64,000 bases of DNA from Saccharopolyspora elongata (GCF_004348985.1 NZ_SMKW01000004.1:62001-126000); one strand, 5' to 3'. Positions 9,183 to 18,525 are shown, counted from the first letter of the stretch. The notes: generated by a model not told the origin, from the letters alone. Program-made: numbers and translations.

Positions 9183-9215
9183 GGGTCTGCGGCGCACTTC
9201 GCGCGCCGCAGACCC
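9183..9215 (+). terminator. Stem-loop terminator after the quinone oxidoreductase
   Basis: A perfect 13-bp G/C stem (9183-9195 with 9203-9215) and 7-base loop start 15 bases after the oxidoreductase stop. The next gene is convergent. There is no U-tract, as is usual in actinobacteria. Confidence 0.75.
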
Positions 9216-9260
9216 GTGTCGACCCCGGCCGCATCCAATGTGGACAGGGTCAGGTGCGCC

Positions 9261-9764
9261 TCAGTGGTGGCCGCCCTGCGTGGTAATGACGAGGTCCACG
9301 GTCTTGCTGTCGATGACCTTGTGGGTGGGGTCGGCCAGTTGGACCAGCACCTTGTGCGGCCCGGGCGGCAGGCCCTGGATGATGAGCGGATCGCCGCTGC
9401 CGTCCGCCCAGTGCCAAGGGGCGTCGTCGACCGTGACGTGGATGTGGCCGATCCGGGGCGAGACGTCGAGTGCGGCGGGCCCGTACACCGGGACGATCCG
9501 CAGGTTCTCCGCCCGGTATCGGATCACGACCAATCCCATCGCCAGCTGGTCGGGCAAGGGGCCGTCGACGACGAGCGAGGCAGGTGGTTGCGACGGCAGG
9601 GGAACGACCGGAGCCGGTTCCCAGCCCGTCGCACCGGCGGCAACCTGCGCTTCGGGCTCCGATGCCGGGGACGTCGGCGCCGACGGGGGAGCGCCGGCCG
9701 AACAGGCGGTCGCGAGTGCGGCGAAGGTGGTTGCCGCGGCGCCCATCGCGATTCGGCGGATCAT
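9261..9764 (-). CDS. Lipoprotein, DUF6130-like
   Basis: 167-residue putative lipoprotein. From MIRRIAMGAAATTF a basic n-region and hydrophobic core lead to a lipobox ending in LATAC, giving a lipidated Cys on the outer face of the membrane. A Ser/Pro/Ala linker follows. The C-terminal beta-rich domain contains GHIHVTVDDAPWHW and IIQGLPPGPHKVLVQLADP, a pattern I associate with the uncharacterised DUF6130 family; its role is unknown. An in-frame ATG at 9827 would add 21 residues with extra arginines; neither start has a convincing ribosome-binding site. Confidence 0.75.
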   Translation of the reverse strand: MIRRIAMGAAATTFAALATACSAGAPPSAPTSPASEPEAQVAAGATGWEPAPVVPLPSQPPASLVVDGPLPDQLAMGLVVIRYRAENLRIVPVYGPAALDVSPRIGHIHVTVDDAPWHWADGSGDPLIIQGLPPGPHKVLVQLADPTHKVIDSKTVDLVITTQGGHH

Positions 9765-10130
9765 CGTCCTGCGCGGCGTGGAACGACGTTCCGATGGCGG
9801 AGAACTTGGCAGGTCGTGGTGTGGCATGGGGCCACGCTAGGTTTTCGCCGGAAGTCCCGGCGACCGTCGGTCGACGCCATCGCCGTACGTCGTCACCCCC
9901 GCCTGTACGGTCGGCCTACCCCGGGAGCCGACCGCGGAGTGACCACTTCGGACGGTCCTGGTAGCTCCGCGAGCGGGCGTTCGGGTCGCACGACTTGGAG
10001 GTGTTTCAGAATGACTCCGCCAGGCTCATCCCGAAGGCACCCGGTGCCTGACACCGATGGCGGTTTCGCGCGAAACCGGCGTCCGGCGTTCCACGTCCCG
10101 CGCGTGTCCGCGCCATTCCGGAACGACCCC
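9765..10130. other. Intergenic region with palindromes, no supported gene
   Basis: 366 bases between the lipoprotein start and the TetR stop, both on the minus strand. It contains a 6-bp-stem hairpin at 10035-10049 and the 18-bp palindrome at 10061-10078, which may end the tetR transcript. No convincing coding frame is seen. Confidence 0.5.
10061..10078. repeat. TTTCGCGCGAAA-centred palindrome, copy 1
   Basis: CGGTTTCGCGCGAAACCG is an exact 18-bp palindrome. A related palindrome with the same TTTCGCGCGAAA core lies at 22515-22532; both are intergenic and both are followed within about 45 bases by CACGTCCCGC, suggesting members of one dispersed repeat family. Confidence 0.65.
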
Positions 10131-10736
10131 TCAGCCGGGGCGTGCGGTTCGCAGGTAGTCGAGGCACAGGTCCAGCGCGGATTCCAGGTGTTCTGAGGAG
10201 TCCGTCGACATCAGGATCGTCACGCCGCCCTGGATCGCGGCGATCAAGGCGCCCGCGGTGCGCGCCGCGTCGAGATGGCGGCTGACCTGCCCGCCTTCCT
10301 GCATGTGCTCGATGCCCGCTTGGACCTGGCGCTGCCATTGGCCGAGCAGTTGCGCGGTCACCGCCTGGGCGGCCTGGCTGTGCTGACCGATTTCGGTGAT
10401 CAGCACCCCCAGCGGGCAGTGCACGCCCTGCCTGCGGTACCGCTCGACCACGGCGTCGCGCCACCGCCGCCACGCCGCCCACGAGGTGAGCTCCCCGAGG
10501 TGCGGCTGCTGGTCGTCGAGCACCCGGTCGGCCTCCCGCTGCGCCACCGCCAGCAGCAGTTGTTCCTTGCCGTCTGGGAAGTAGTGGAACAGCTGGCTCT
10601 TGCCGGTGCCGCTGCGCCGGCCGATGTCTTCGAGCGTGGTCGTGCCCACGCCGCGCTCGCGGATTTCCGCCGCGGCCGCGTCGATGATCCGCGAGCGGGT
10701 CGCAGCGCCCTTCTTCGTGAGCACCGGTCCTCCCAT
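10131..10736 (-). CDS. TetR-family transcriptional regulator
   Basis: 201-residue repressor-type regulator. The N-terminal helix-turn-helix (residues about 10-60) is clear: RSRIIDAAAAEIRERGVGTTTLEDIGRRSGTGKSQLFHYFPDGKEQLL. The C-terminal ligand domain contains CPLGVLITEIG, the pattern of the TetR C-terminal domain often seen in quinone- or thiol-responsive AcrR/NemR-type regulators, and an SxxHLDAARTAGALIAAIQGG stretch. MGGPVLTKKG (10736) is taken as start, five codons after a longer possible one. It lies next to the alpha/beta hydrolase on the same strand; targets are unknown. Confidence 0.9.
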   Translation of the reverse strand: MGGPVLTKKGAATRSRIIDAAAAEIRERGVGTTTLEDIGRRSGTGKSQLFHYFPDGKEQLLLAVAQREADRVLDDQQPHLGELTSWAAWRRWRDAVVERYRRQGVHCPLGVLITEIGQHSQAAQAVTAQLLGQWQRQVQAGIEHMQEGGQVSRHLDAARTAGALIAAIQGGVTILMSTDSSEHLESALDLCLDYLRTARPG

Positions 10737-10800
10737 GACGTGCACCTCCACCGGGAGTGTACTCAGCGGTTCATTTTTCGCGAGGGGGTCGCCGTCCCGC

Positions 10801-10836
10801 CACCGGGAAAGCGGGGTGCGCCGCGCTTTCCCGGTG
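10801..10836 (-). terminator. Stem-loop terminator of the alpha/beta hydrolase gene
   Basis: A perfect 13-bp stem (10801-10813 with 10824-10836) and 10-base loop lie three bases past the hydrolase stop on the minus strand, separating it from the downstream TetR gene. Confidence 0.8.
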
Positions 10837-10839
10837 CCA

Positions 10840-11550
10840 TCAGGGAACTCGAACTCGGATGCCGGCGACGGTGGCGAGGGTGAAGGTGACCTCGTCGATC
10901 GCGTCCGCGAGCTCGACGGGCCGGGAGAGGAACGGCGAATGGCCGCCGGGGAGGTGCCGGACGACCTCGGCGCTCCGCAGCGCGCGCTTGATGAACAGCT
11001 CGGGGATGCTCCTGTCGTCGTCGCAGACGATCAGCGCCGACGGGATGGTTCGCCACGACGCCCGGGTCTGCTCGTCGAGGAAGACCCGCGCGCTTTGCGG
11101 CCTGAGCCGCGCCACCGCCTCGGCGGCCCACTCCGCCGGAACATCGTGGTAGAAGGCATCGTGCGGCGGCAGGTGCGGCGCGGTCTCCGCTTCCAGCGGG
11201 AACCACGGCCCGCCGAGGGGCGAGGTCACCGCCTCGTCCGCCTCCAGCATGTGCGCCGCCAGGTAGACCAGCTGCCGCACGTTCGGCAGCGTGTCGGCGA
11301 CCTCGCTGACCGGGACACCGCCGTAGGAATGCGCGAGGACGGTGACCGGGCCGTCGATGGACTCAACATGCTCCCGCACCGCCTGTGCGTCGTCGCGCAT
11401 CCCGGTGCCCGGATTTCCCCACGTGCTGGGCAGATCGACCGCGGACGTCGCCCAGCCGCGGCGCTCCAGCTCGGGTACGAGCCGCTCCCAGCACCAAGGG
11501 CCGTGCCAGGCGCCGTGAACGAGGACCAAGTGCCTCGGTGCAGCCATCAT
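10840..11550 (-). CDS. Alpha/beta hydrolase (salicylate-esterase-like)
   Basis: 236-residue cytosolic alpha/beta hydrolase without a signal peptide. The start region LVLVHGAWHGPWCWERLVPEL is the oxyanion-hole strand seen in plant methylesterase/SABP2-like and EstC-like bacterial esterases. The nucleophile elbow is AHSYGG, the acid is probably in the VCDDDRSIP segment, and the catalytic His is in LPGGHSPFLSRP. It would hydrolyse a small ester or related compound; the substrate is unknown. The start is set at the first of two adjacent ATGs because GAGGAAG precedes it. It lies downstream of the tannase gene on the same strand, with a terminator-like hairpin between. Confidence 0.9.
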   Translation of the reverse strand: MMAAPRHLVLVHGAWHGPWCWERLVPELERRGWATSAVDLPSTWGNPGTGMRDDAQAVREHVESIDGPVTVLAHSYGGVPVSEVADTLPNVRQLVYLAAHMLEADEAVTSPLGGPWFPLEAETAPHLPPHDAFYHDVPAEWAAEAVARLRPQSARVFLDEQTRASWRTIPSALIVCDDDRSIPELFIKRALRSAEVVRHLPGGHSPFLSRPVELADAIDEVTFTLATVAGIRVRVP

Positions 11551-11629
11551 GTCTTCCTCATCTCTGCGTGCGAGTCGCCCCGAAGTGGACGCGGGGCGAG
11601 AGCGGGTTTCGGCCCCGTCACGGGAAAAG

Positions 11630-11664
11630 GCCGTCTGCGCCGGACGGTCGTCGGCGCAGACGGC
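11630..11664 (-). terminator. Stem-loop terminator of the tannase gene
   Basis: A perfect 12-bp stem (11630-11641 with 11653-11664) encloses 11 bases, ten bases beyond the tannase stop on the minus strand. Confidence 0.75.
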
Positions 11665-11674
11665 GTTTCGGGGA

Positions 11675-13306
11675 TCAGTTGTTCGTGCAGCGGTAGCTCG
11701 ACGCGGCAGTGGGGTCGCCTGCTCCCGCATACCGGGAAACCTGCGGGAGCGGGCAGAGATCGCGGGTCGCGGTCCGGCCGCCGGCATCGGTCGACGCCGC
11801 CAGGGTCGCCGGGGCCTTGCCGTGCTCGACCCAGTCCACCAGGGCGCCCAGCGGGTTCTCCGGAACCGGGCCCGCGCCGCCGCCGCAGTGCTCCACCCCG
11901 GGCGCGAGGAACAGGCGGTAGAAGTCGTTCACGCGCTCGGCGCCGCCCATCCGCCGCTCCACCCGGTCGCGGTACCCGAGCGTGCCGCCCGGCGGGATCA
12001 GCTGGTCGTCGGTGCCCACGAACGTGATCAGCTTGCCGCCAGAGCGCCGGAAGCCCGACAGATCCGGGTCCGCAGTGCCGATGATCTCGTCGTACTCCTG
12101 CACCGACTGGCGGAAGAGCTCGGTGAACCGGCGGTAGGTGATCGTCGAGGTGTCGAAGCCGGGCTGCTTCTGCAGGAAGGCCTGTACCCAGCCCACGGCG
12201 ACCGGGAAGCCCGGGGCCGACGGAGTGCCGTCCGCATCGACCTTCGTTCCGGCCAGCCACGCGGGGTCGGCCCCCTTCGGCAGGCCCAGCCACAGGCTCC
12301 GGCCGCGCTCATCGGTCGGTCCGGCCCAGACCTTGCGCATGACCTCCGCGTCCGCGGGCGTCACGGTGAGTTCTTCGCCGTCGCAGAGCACCTTGGTGCC
12401 CACGAGGGTGCGCGGGTCGTAGCTGCATTCGTCCGGCCGGTCGACGAAGCCGTTGGTGACGCCGTCGTCCGCGTCGCAGGCCGCGATCGCGGCCTGCCGG
12501 AACGCGTTGAGGACGCAGTTGCGCGGGAAGTGGCGGTCCTGGTTCATCACCACCTGCGGCCACAGGGTCGCGACCGCGAACCGGGTCCAGTCGACGGCGG
12601 GGGCGTTCGCCAGGATGCCGTCGAAGTCGTCGGGGTGGCTCTGGGCCTCGGAGTAGCCCTGGCGACCGCCGGTCGAGCAGCCGTTCCAGTAGGAGTACGT
12701 GATCGACCGGCCGTAGAACTCCTGGGTCACGTCCTTGCCGATCAACGCCTCTTCGTGCACCGAGCGGGTCGCGAAGTTGGTCACCAGCGGCGCGTTGATC
12801 TTCCCGTCGGCGGTCACCGCCCAACCGGTTTCGAGGGGGTCGGTGGACACGCCGGCGTCGGTCGTCACGCCGCTGTAGCCGTCCTTGACGGCCTGGACCA
12901 GCGGCGCGCCGAAGTCGCCGGCGGCGTAGGCGCTTCCGCCGATGGCCTGGAGCCGGCCCGTCCAGCCGGTTTCCGGCAGCGCCACCACGACCTTGACGTG
13001 GTCGTTCGCGCCGGGGTGGGTCAGGGAGACGGTGATCTCGCAGTACGCGGGCACGCCGGTGATCTCGGACCCGGGTGAGAGCGGTGTCGCCGGGAAGGTG
13101 ACGGTTCCGCCGGGCTTCCGGGCCGCCTGCACCGACTCGATCACCGAGCCGGGCGGTGCGTCGACGGGGACCGGGGAACACGTCGGCTCGGCCGTGCTCA
13201 CCACCTGCGCCGGGTCGCCGGGACCCAGCTGTGCCGCGGCGATCCCGCCCAGGGGGATCAGCGCGAGCGGCGCGGCCGCCGCTACCAGTTTCGTCAAGAG
13301 CCGCAT
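11675..13306 (-). CDS. Secreted tannase/feruloyl esterase family protein
   Basis: 543-residue exported serine esterase. MRLLTK begins a standard signal peptide with a long hydrophobic core and a probable AxA-type cleavage near residue 26. The nucleophile sits in YWNGCSTGGRQGY (around residue 210), the elbow of the tannase family whose Cys pairs with a second Cys beside the catalytic His; here that His is in VEHCGGGAG near residue 470. A family-typical LITFVGTDDQLIPP loop supplies the acid. Expected substrates are esters of phenolic acids (gallate or ferulate) in plant material. An AAGGAAG site precedes the chosen start. The divergent LAL regulator at 13702 is a plausible controller. Confidence 0.93.
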   Translation of the reverse strand: MRLLTKLVAAAAPLALIPLGGIAAAQLGPGDPAQVVSTAEPTCSPVPVDAPPGSVIESVQAARKPGGTVTFPATPLSPGSEITGVPAYCEITVSLTHPGANDHVKVVVALPETGWTGRLQAIGGSAYAAGDFGAPLVQAVKDGYSGVTTDAGVSTDPLETGWAVTADGKINAPLVTNFATRSVHEEALIGKDVTQEFYGRSITYSYWNGCSTGGRQGYSEAQSHPDDFDGILANAPAVDWTRFAVATLWPQVVMNQDRHFPRNCVLNAFRQAAIAACDADDGVTNGFVDRPDECSYDPRTLVGTKVLCDGEELTVTPADAEVMRKVWAGPTDERGRSLWLGLPKGADPAWLAGTKVDADGTPSAPGFPVAVGWVQAFLQKQPGFDTSTITYRRFTELFRQSVQEYDEIIGTADPDLSGFRRSGGKLITFVGTDDQLIPPGGTLGYRDRVERRMGGAERVNDFYRLFLAPGVEHCGGGAGPVPENPLGALVDWVEHGKAPATLAASTDAGGRTATRDLCPLPQVSRYAGAGDPTAASSYRCTNN

Positions 13307-13701
13307 GGACTTCCTTCTCGCTGTTTCTCGCATTCGGATTCGCCCTCGAGCTCGTGGCGGTTCCGCCACGGCGAGCGATGAGCGACCCCGGCGGCGGTGG
13401 ATCCCGCGCAGGCCGGTCGTCGGCGCCTTCTCGGGCGCCGCGGGGTGAAGGTCGCGGAACCGACGCTACGGCGGCCTCGTTGACAGAAGATTTACGCCGC
13501 GTAGACGCGCTCCCCGGGCGAACTTCCGCGTCCGGGCGCGCTTTCCGGACGAACCGGGCGTCGGTGGCCTGTCGCAACGCCGCGCGGCGACGTCGGTGTG
13601 CAGGCGATTCGCCTCGCGGCGCCTTCGGTAGGGTCGTGTTCGGGGACTCGTGTACGGCCCGGGGAAATCGGCCGAGGGCACCCAGGGCAGGAGTGCGCAC
13701 G
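13307..13701. other. Divergent intergenic region between tannase and LAL regulator
   Basis: 395 bases with no supported gene. TTGACA at 13480-13485 is a possible -35 box for the regulator, but no convincing -10 follows at the expected distance. Confidence 0.45.
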
Positions 13702-16428
13702 ATGCGACTTTTCGGGCGGGAAGCCGAGCTGAAGCTCCTGGCCGAGATCATCGACGGGTCGGGGGATCGCGGCGGCGTCCTCCTGCACGGCGAGGCCGGC
13801 ATCGGGAAGTCCGCGCTGGTGGCGGAGGCCGTTTCCGCGGCGTCGGTCGCCGGCCTGCGGGTGCTGAAGACCACCGGTGCGGAGGCGGAGCAGAACCTCG
13901 CCTACGCCGGGTTGCACCAGCTGCTGCACCCGGTACGGGCGGGCGTGGACGCCCTCCCGACCCCGCAGCGGGACGCCCTGCGGACGGCGCTGGGGCTCGC
14001 CGACGGCGGGGAACCCAGCACCTACCTGGTCGGCCTCGCCATGCTGAGCCTGCTGGCCGACCAGGCCGCCGACCGGCCGTTGCTGATCGTCGCGGAGGAC
14101 GTGCACTGGCTCGACCGCGCGAGCGCGGACGTGCTCGCGTTCGTGGCGCGGCGGATCGAGTCCGATCCCGTCGTGCTGATCGCGACCCTCCGCACCGATG
14201 AGCGCTCACCGCTGCAGGACGCCGGGCTGTCCCCGATGCACGTCGACCGGCTCTCCGACCAGAGCGCCGCCGAGGTGCTGGACTCGATCGCGCCCGGCCT
14301 CGCCCCGGAACTCCGGGCGCAGCTGCTGGCGGAGGCGGCGGGGAATCCGCTGGCGTTGAGCGAATTGCCCGCGGCGACGGCAGACCTCGACGGGATCGAC
14401 CCGGTGCTACCGCTGGGCGACCGCCTCGAACGCGCTTTCACCGTCCGGGTCGCCGCTCTCGCCGCGCCCACCCGCACCGCCTTGCTGGTCGCGGCGCTCA
14501 ACCAGACCGACTCGGTCGCCGAAACGCTCGCGGCCACCGGCCGGATCCTGGACGCGGAGGCCGACCTGGAAGTCCTGGCACCGGCCGTCGAGGTCCGGTT
14601 GGTAGAGCTCGTCATCGACGCCGTGACGTTCCGGCATCCCCTGATGCGGTCGGCGATCACGGCGGCTTCGTCGCTGGCCGAGCGCCAGCAGGCCCACCTG
14701 GCGCTGGCCGAGACGCTGCTCGACAAGCCGGACCGCCGGGCGTGGCACCGGGCCGCCGCGACGGCCGGAGCGGACGAGGACGTGGCCGCCGAGCTGGAGC
14801 GGACGGCCGACCGGGCGCAGCAGCGGGGCGGGCTCGCCGCCGCGATCGCGGCGTTGGAGCAGGCCGTCAGGCTGAGCGAGCGGCAGGACAGGCAGGCGGT
14901 TCGCCTGCTGCGTGCCGCCGAGCTGGCGGTCGAGTCCGGCCGCCGCGACAAGGCCGAGCGCCTGGTGCGCGACGCGCAGGCCCTGGAACTGTCTCCGCGT
15001 CAGCGCGCCACCGCCAGTTGGCTGCTCAGCGGCTTCGAGGACGGGGTGCGCGAGGACGTCTCCCGGGTGTCGGAGCTGGGCGAACTGGTCGAAGCGGTCG
15101 CCGCCGACGGGCAGGTGGAGGCGGCCGTCCGGATCCTGCTGGGCGCCGCCATGCGCTGCTTCTGGTCCGAACCCGGCCCAGCCGCGCGCAACTCGCTGCT
15201 GGGCGTGGCCGACCGGCTGCCCATCGATGCCGACGATCCGCGGATGGTCGCTGTCGCCGCGTACGTCGCGCCGTTCGAACGCGGCCACCGGGTGGTCGAC
15301 GGGCTGCGGGAGCTGGCCGGGGTCGCCGGATCCAACCCGGAAGTAGACCGCTACCTGGGCAGCGCGGCCATGCAGGTCGGGGCCTTCGACCTGGCCGCCC
15401 GCTTCACCGCGGCGGCCGTGCCCGGACTGCGCGCCCAAGGGCGGCTCGGGACACTGCCCAGGGCGCTGACCGTCCAGGCGTGGAGCCGGGCCCGGCTCGG
15501 TGACCTGGCCACGGCCGTCCCGATCGCCGCCGAGGCCGCCGCGCTCGCCGGGGAGACCGGCCAGCCGTTCATGCACGGGCTGGCCACGGCCGTCCAGGCG
15601 GAGATCGCCGCGCTGCGGGGCGACCACGAACAGGCCGGGGCGCTGGTGAACGAGGCCGAACGGATCGGCCTCGCCGCGGGCGCCCGGCCGGTCCTGGCCA
15701 CCGTCCAGCTCACCCGCGGGCTGCTGGGCTTGAGCGAGGGCCGCTTCGACGACGCGTTCGCCGACCTACGCCGGATCCTCGACCCCGCGGATCCCGCCTA
15801 TCAGTTCGGTTTGCGCGCGTACTTCGTCGCGGAACTCACCGAGGCCGCGGTGCGGGCCGGGCACGCGGACGCGATGCGGGACATCTTGCGGGAGCTGGAA
15901 CCGCTGGCGGTATCGACGCCGTCGCCGGCGTTGCACATCGGGCTGCGCTACGCGCGCGCGGTGCTCGCCGCGAACGACGAGGCGGAGGAGCTGTTCAAGG
16001 CCGCGTTGCGGGCCGATCTGAGCGGGTGGCCCGCGGAACGCGGGCGGGTCCACCTGGCGTTCGGCGAGTGGCTGCGGCGGCAGCGCCGGGTGGTGGAGTC
16101 CCGGACGCACCTGCGCACGGCCCGGGATGCCTTCGACGCGCTCGGGATGGCCGCGTGGGGCGAGCGGGCCCGCCGGGAGTTGCGCAGCGCGGGGGAGTCG
16201 AGCCCGAACCGGGGCCCGGACGCGCGGGAAAAGCTGACCCCGCACGAGCTGAGCATCGCGCAGCTGGCCGCCGACGGGCTGACGAACCGGGAGATCGGGC
16301 AGCGGCTCTACCTGTCGCACCGGACCGTCGGTACCCACCTGTACCGGATCTTCCCCAAGCTGGGCGTGAGCTCCCGGGCCGATCTGGTGGGCATGCTCAA
16401 GAAGCTCGAGGAAGAGCCCGCTCAGTAG
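13702..16428 (+). CDS. LAL-type (large ATP-binding LuxR) transcriptional regulator
   Basis: 908-residue regulator of the MalT/LAL class. The N-terminal STAND-type ATPase begins with LFGREAELKLLAEI and has Walker A GEAGIGKS (residues 30-37) and a Walker B-like LLIVAEDVHWLD. A long helical TPR-like middle follows. The C-terminal LuxR helix-turn-helix (last about 60 residues) reads LTPHELSIAQLAADGLTNRE, then GTHLYRIFPKLGVSSRADL. Members sense an inducer through the ATPase/TPR part and activate transcription. The ATG at 13702 gives the family's usual N-terminus; a longer open frame upstream is not needed. It is divergent from the tannase gene and precedes a secreted hydrolase, which are candidate targets. 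Confidence 0.93.
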   Translation: MRLFGREAELKLLAEIIDGSGDRGGVLLHGEAGIGKSALVAEAVSAASVAGLRVLKTTGAEAEQNLAYAGLHQLLHPVRAGVDALPTPQRDALRTALGLADGGEPSTYLVGLAMLSLLADQAADRPLLIVAEDVHWLDRASADVLAFVARRIESDPVVLIATLRTDERSPLQDAGLSPMHVDRLSDQSAAEVLDSIAPGLAPELRAQLLAEAAGNPLALSELPAATADLDGIDPVLPLGDRLERAFTVRVAALAAPTRTALLVAALNQTDSVAETLAATGRILDAEADLEVLAPAVEVRLVELVIDAVTFRHPLMRSAITAASSLAERQQAHLALAETLLDKPDRRAWHRAAATAGADEDVAAELERTADRAQQRGGLAAAIAALEQAVRLSERQDRQAVRLLRAAELAVESGRRDKAERLVRDAQALELSPRQRATASWLLSGFEDGVREDVSRVSELGELVEAVAADGQVEAAVRILLGAAMRCFWSEPGPAARNSLLGVADRLPIDADDPRMVAVAAYVAPFERGHRVVDGLRELAGVAGSNPEVDRYLGSAAMQVGAFDLAARFTAAAVPGLRAQGRLGTLPRALTVQAWSRARLGDLATAVPIAAEAAALAGETGQPFMHGLATAVQAEIAALRGDHEQAGALVNEAERIGLAAGARPVLATVQLTRGLLGLSEGRFDDAFADLRRILDPADPAYQFGLRAYFVAELTEAAVRAGHADAMRDILRELEPLAVSTPSPALHIGLRYARAVLAANDEAEELFKAALRADLSGWPAERGRVHLAFGEWLRRQRRVVESRTHLRTARDAFDALGMAAWGERARRELRSAGESSPNRGPDAREKLTPHELSIAQLAADGLTNREIGQRLYLSHRTVGTHLYRIFPKLGVSSRADLVGMLKKLEEEPAQ

Positions 16429-16588
16429 CGGCGACTTACACCGGCGCAGTCATCCGACGGGCGCGGAAGCCTCCGCGGGCTGCCTAGCGTCCTGGGCATG
16501 CCGGGAGGGCGCGGATCGCGGACTTCCCGGCGCGTCGCGGGAGAACACGCCCGCGCCCCGGTGGACGAGATTCGCGCAGGAGTTCCAG

Positions 16589-17626
16589 ATGATCAGCAGA
16601 AGACGATTCACGCAGGCGTTCGCGGCGGGTGTGGCGGCGACGTCGCTGGCCGGCTGCTCGTCGAATGCTCCCGCCACCCCCGCCGCCGCGGCACCCGCCG
16701 GCGCGGATCTCCGGGTCGGATCGGGCGAGAACACCTCGCTGGGCCCGATCAAGCAGATCGACGCCGGCGTGCTCAACATGGCCTACGCCGAGTTCGGCCC
16801 CAGCAGCGGCCAGCCGGCGGTGCTGGTGCACGGCTGGCCCTACGACCCGTACAGCTACGCCGATGTCGCGCCGCTGCTCGCCGCCGCGGGCTACCGGGTG
16901 ATCGTCCCGTTCCTGCGCGGCTGGGGCCGGACCAGGTTCCTGTCGCCGCAGGCGGTCCGCAACGGGCAGCAGTCGGCGGTGGCGCTCGACATCATCGCCT
17001 TGATGGACGCGCTGCGGATCGACAAGGCGGTTCTGGGCGGGTTCGACTGGGGCGCGCGGACCGTCGCCATCATGGCCGCGCTCTGGCCCGAACGCTGCAA
17101 AGCGATCGTCTCGGTGAGCGGGTACATCATCACCAACCTCGAAGCGAACAAGCAGCCGCTGCCCCCGGCCGCCGAGCTGGGCTGGTGGTACCAGTACTAC
17201 TTCGCGACCGAGCGCGGCGCCCTCGGCTACGACCGGAACCGGCACGACTTCAACAAGCTGATCTGGAAGATCGCGTCGCCGCAGTGGAACTTCGACGACG
17301 CCACTTATGACCGCAGCGCGGCGTCGTTCGACAACCCCGACCACGCCGCCATCGTCGTCCACAACTACCGGTGGCGGCTGAGCCTGGCGCCCGGCGAGCC
17401 GCAGTACGACCAGCACGAGCAGCGACTTGCCGCCGGGCCGGCCATCTCCGTGCCATCGATCACGATCGGCAGTGACTTCGACGGCGCGGCCAAGAACGGC
17501 GCCTCCTACCGCGCCAAGTTCACCGGCAAGTACGAGCACCGGATCTACGACGGGATCGGGCACAACGTCCCGCAGGAAGCCCCGCGCCCCTTCGCCCAGG
17601 CGATCATCGACGCGGACCGGCTCTGA
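16589..17626 (+). CDS. Exported epoxide-hydrolase-like alpha/beta hydrolase
   Basis: 345-residue hydrolase with an export signal: ISRRRFTQAFAAGVAATS has the twin-arginine pattern, ending in a lipobox-like LAGC, so the protein may be a Tat-exported lipoprotein. The hydrolase domain starts near residue 60 with VHGWPYDPYSY (HGWP oxyanion motif). The nucleophile elbow LGGFDWGAR carries Asp, as in epoxide hydrolases and haloalkane dehalogenases rather than serine esterases. The catalytic His is in YDGIGHNVPQEAP. The substrate is unknown. It lies 160 bases after the LAL regulator on the same strand. Confidence 0.9.
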   Translation: MISRRRFTQAFAAGVAATSLAGCSSNAPATPAAAAPAGADLRVGSGENTSLGPIKQIDAGVLNMAYAEFGPSSGQPAVLVHGWPYDPYSYADVAPLLAAAGYRVIVPFLRGWGRTRFLSPQAVRNGQQSAVALDIIALMDALRIDKAVLGGFDWGARTVAIMAALWPERCKAIVSVSGYIITNLEANKQPLPPAAELGWWYQYYFATERGALGYDRNRHDFNKLIWKIASPQWNFDDATYDRSAASFDNPDHAAIVVHNYRWRLSLAPGEPQYDQHEQRLAAGPAISVPSITIGSDFDGAAKNGASYRAKFTGKYEHRIYDGIGHNVPQEAPRPFAQAIIDADRL

Positions 17627-17638
17627 ACCATTCCGAAC

Positions 17639-17673
17639 GCGCGCCCGGCGGCCCATCCGGCCACCGGGCGCGC
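17639..17673 (+). terminator. Stem-loop terminator after the exported hydrolase
   Basis: A 10-bp perfect G/C stem (17639-17648 with 17664-17673) begins 12 bases after the hydrolase stop and is followed by CTGTTT. Confidence 0.7.
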
Positions 17674-17755
17674 GCCTGTTTGGCCGGAACAGGTTGCGGG
17701 GAAAGGACTTCCGTGATCGAACCCGGGTGAGCTTTGTGGACGGACCGGGAACGGC

Positions 17756-17789
17756 ATCGAGCCCGCCACCGAATGGTGGCGGGCTCGAT
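17756..17789 (-). terminator. Stem-loop terminator of the Ohr gene
   Basis: A perfect 15-bp stem (17756-17770 with 17775-17789) with a GAAT loop lies 15 bases beyond the Ohr stop on the minus strand. Confidence 0.85.
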
Positions 17790-17804
17790 TGCGTTGGGGA
17801 GACG

Positions 17805-18236
17805 TCAGTCGACGGTGGCGTCGAGGGTGACCTCGATGTTGCCCCGGGTCGCCTTCGAGTACGGGCACACCTGGTGCGCGCCCTGGACGAGCTCGTCGGC
17901 GGTCGCCTGGTCGATCCCCGACGCCTCGAGGTGCAGAGCGGCGCTGAGCTTGAACTCGCCGGCGTCGGTGTCGTGGTGCAGGGTGACTTCCGCGATCACG
18001 GCGAGGTCGGTCAGCTTGACCTTCTTCTCGCCGGCCACGCGGCGCACGGCGCCGACGAAGCAGGACGCCCAGCCCGCCGCGAACAGCTGCTCGGGGTTCG
18101 TGCCGCCGCCGGCACCGCCGAGCGCCTTCGGCACGGCGAGGCCGACGTCGAGCACGCCGTCGTCGGAGATCGCCCGCCCGCCGTTGCGGCCATCCGCGGT
18201 GGAGGTGGCTACCGCGGTGTAGGTGGTTTCAGCCAT
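17805..18236 (-). CDS. ohr: Organic hydroperoxide resistance protein (Ohr/OsmC family)
   Basis: 143-residue thiol peroxidase that reduces organic hydroperoxides in the cytosol, normally as a homodimer. Both catalytic cysteines are in place: FAAGWASCFVGAV (about residue 61) and AHQVCPYSKATRGN (about residue 125). The N-terminal YTAVATSTADGRNGG and central GGTNPEQL match the Ohr subgroup rather than OsmC. No OhrR (MarR) gene is adjacent. A strong terminator follows the stop. Confidence 0.95.
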   Translation of the reverse strand: MAETTYTAVATSTADGRNGGRAISDDGVLDVGLAVPKALGGAGGGTNPEQLFAAGWASCFVGAVRRVAGEKKVKLTDLAVIAEVTLHHDTDAGEFKLSAALHLEASGIDQATADELVQGAHQVCPYSKATRGNIEVTLDATVD

Positions 18237-18525
18237 GGCATTCCTTCTCGTCTTCGCGTTCTCACAGGGGTGTCGCCGCGCCCGCCCCGGCCGGGCTCAC
18301 CAGCCGGCCGGGGCGGTCCGAGAGGCGGGGGCGGCCGTGCACCGCGCGACGGCGCGGATTTCTGCGCGGTGACGGCATTGGCGCTCGGGGGCTCTCCCCC
18401 GCCTCGATGTGCGGCCGTGGTGTTCGTGAAGCGCGACCACCGCGGCTCGGCACGACACCACGTTAAGAACTCGGGAAATGCCTTGGCGACAGTCGGATGA
18501 CGTCATGCGCGTACGTCACCGGCGC

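Noticed and set aside
6567-9197. A single 876-residue fusion of aldo/keto reductase with upstream sequence
   Set aside because: The part upstream of MSLDQYY is antisense to the SnoaL frame and the quinone oxidoreductase and has no domain; the reductase has a normal start of its own.
18495-18520. TGACGT...ACGTCA inverted repeat near the small SARP stop as an operator
   Set aside because: The arms are only 6 bp, and the site lies at the 3' end of the gene and far from any start codon.
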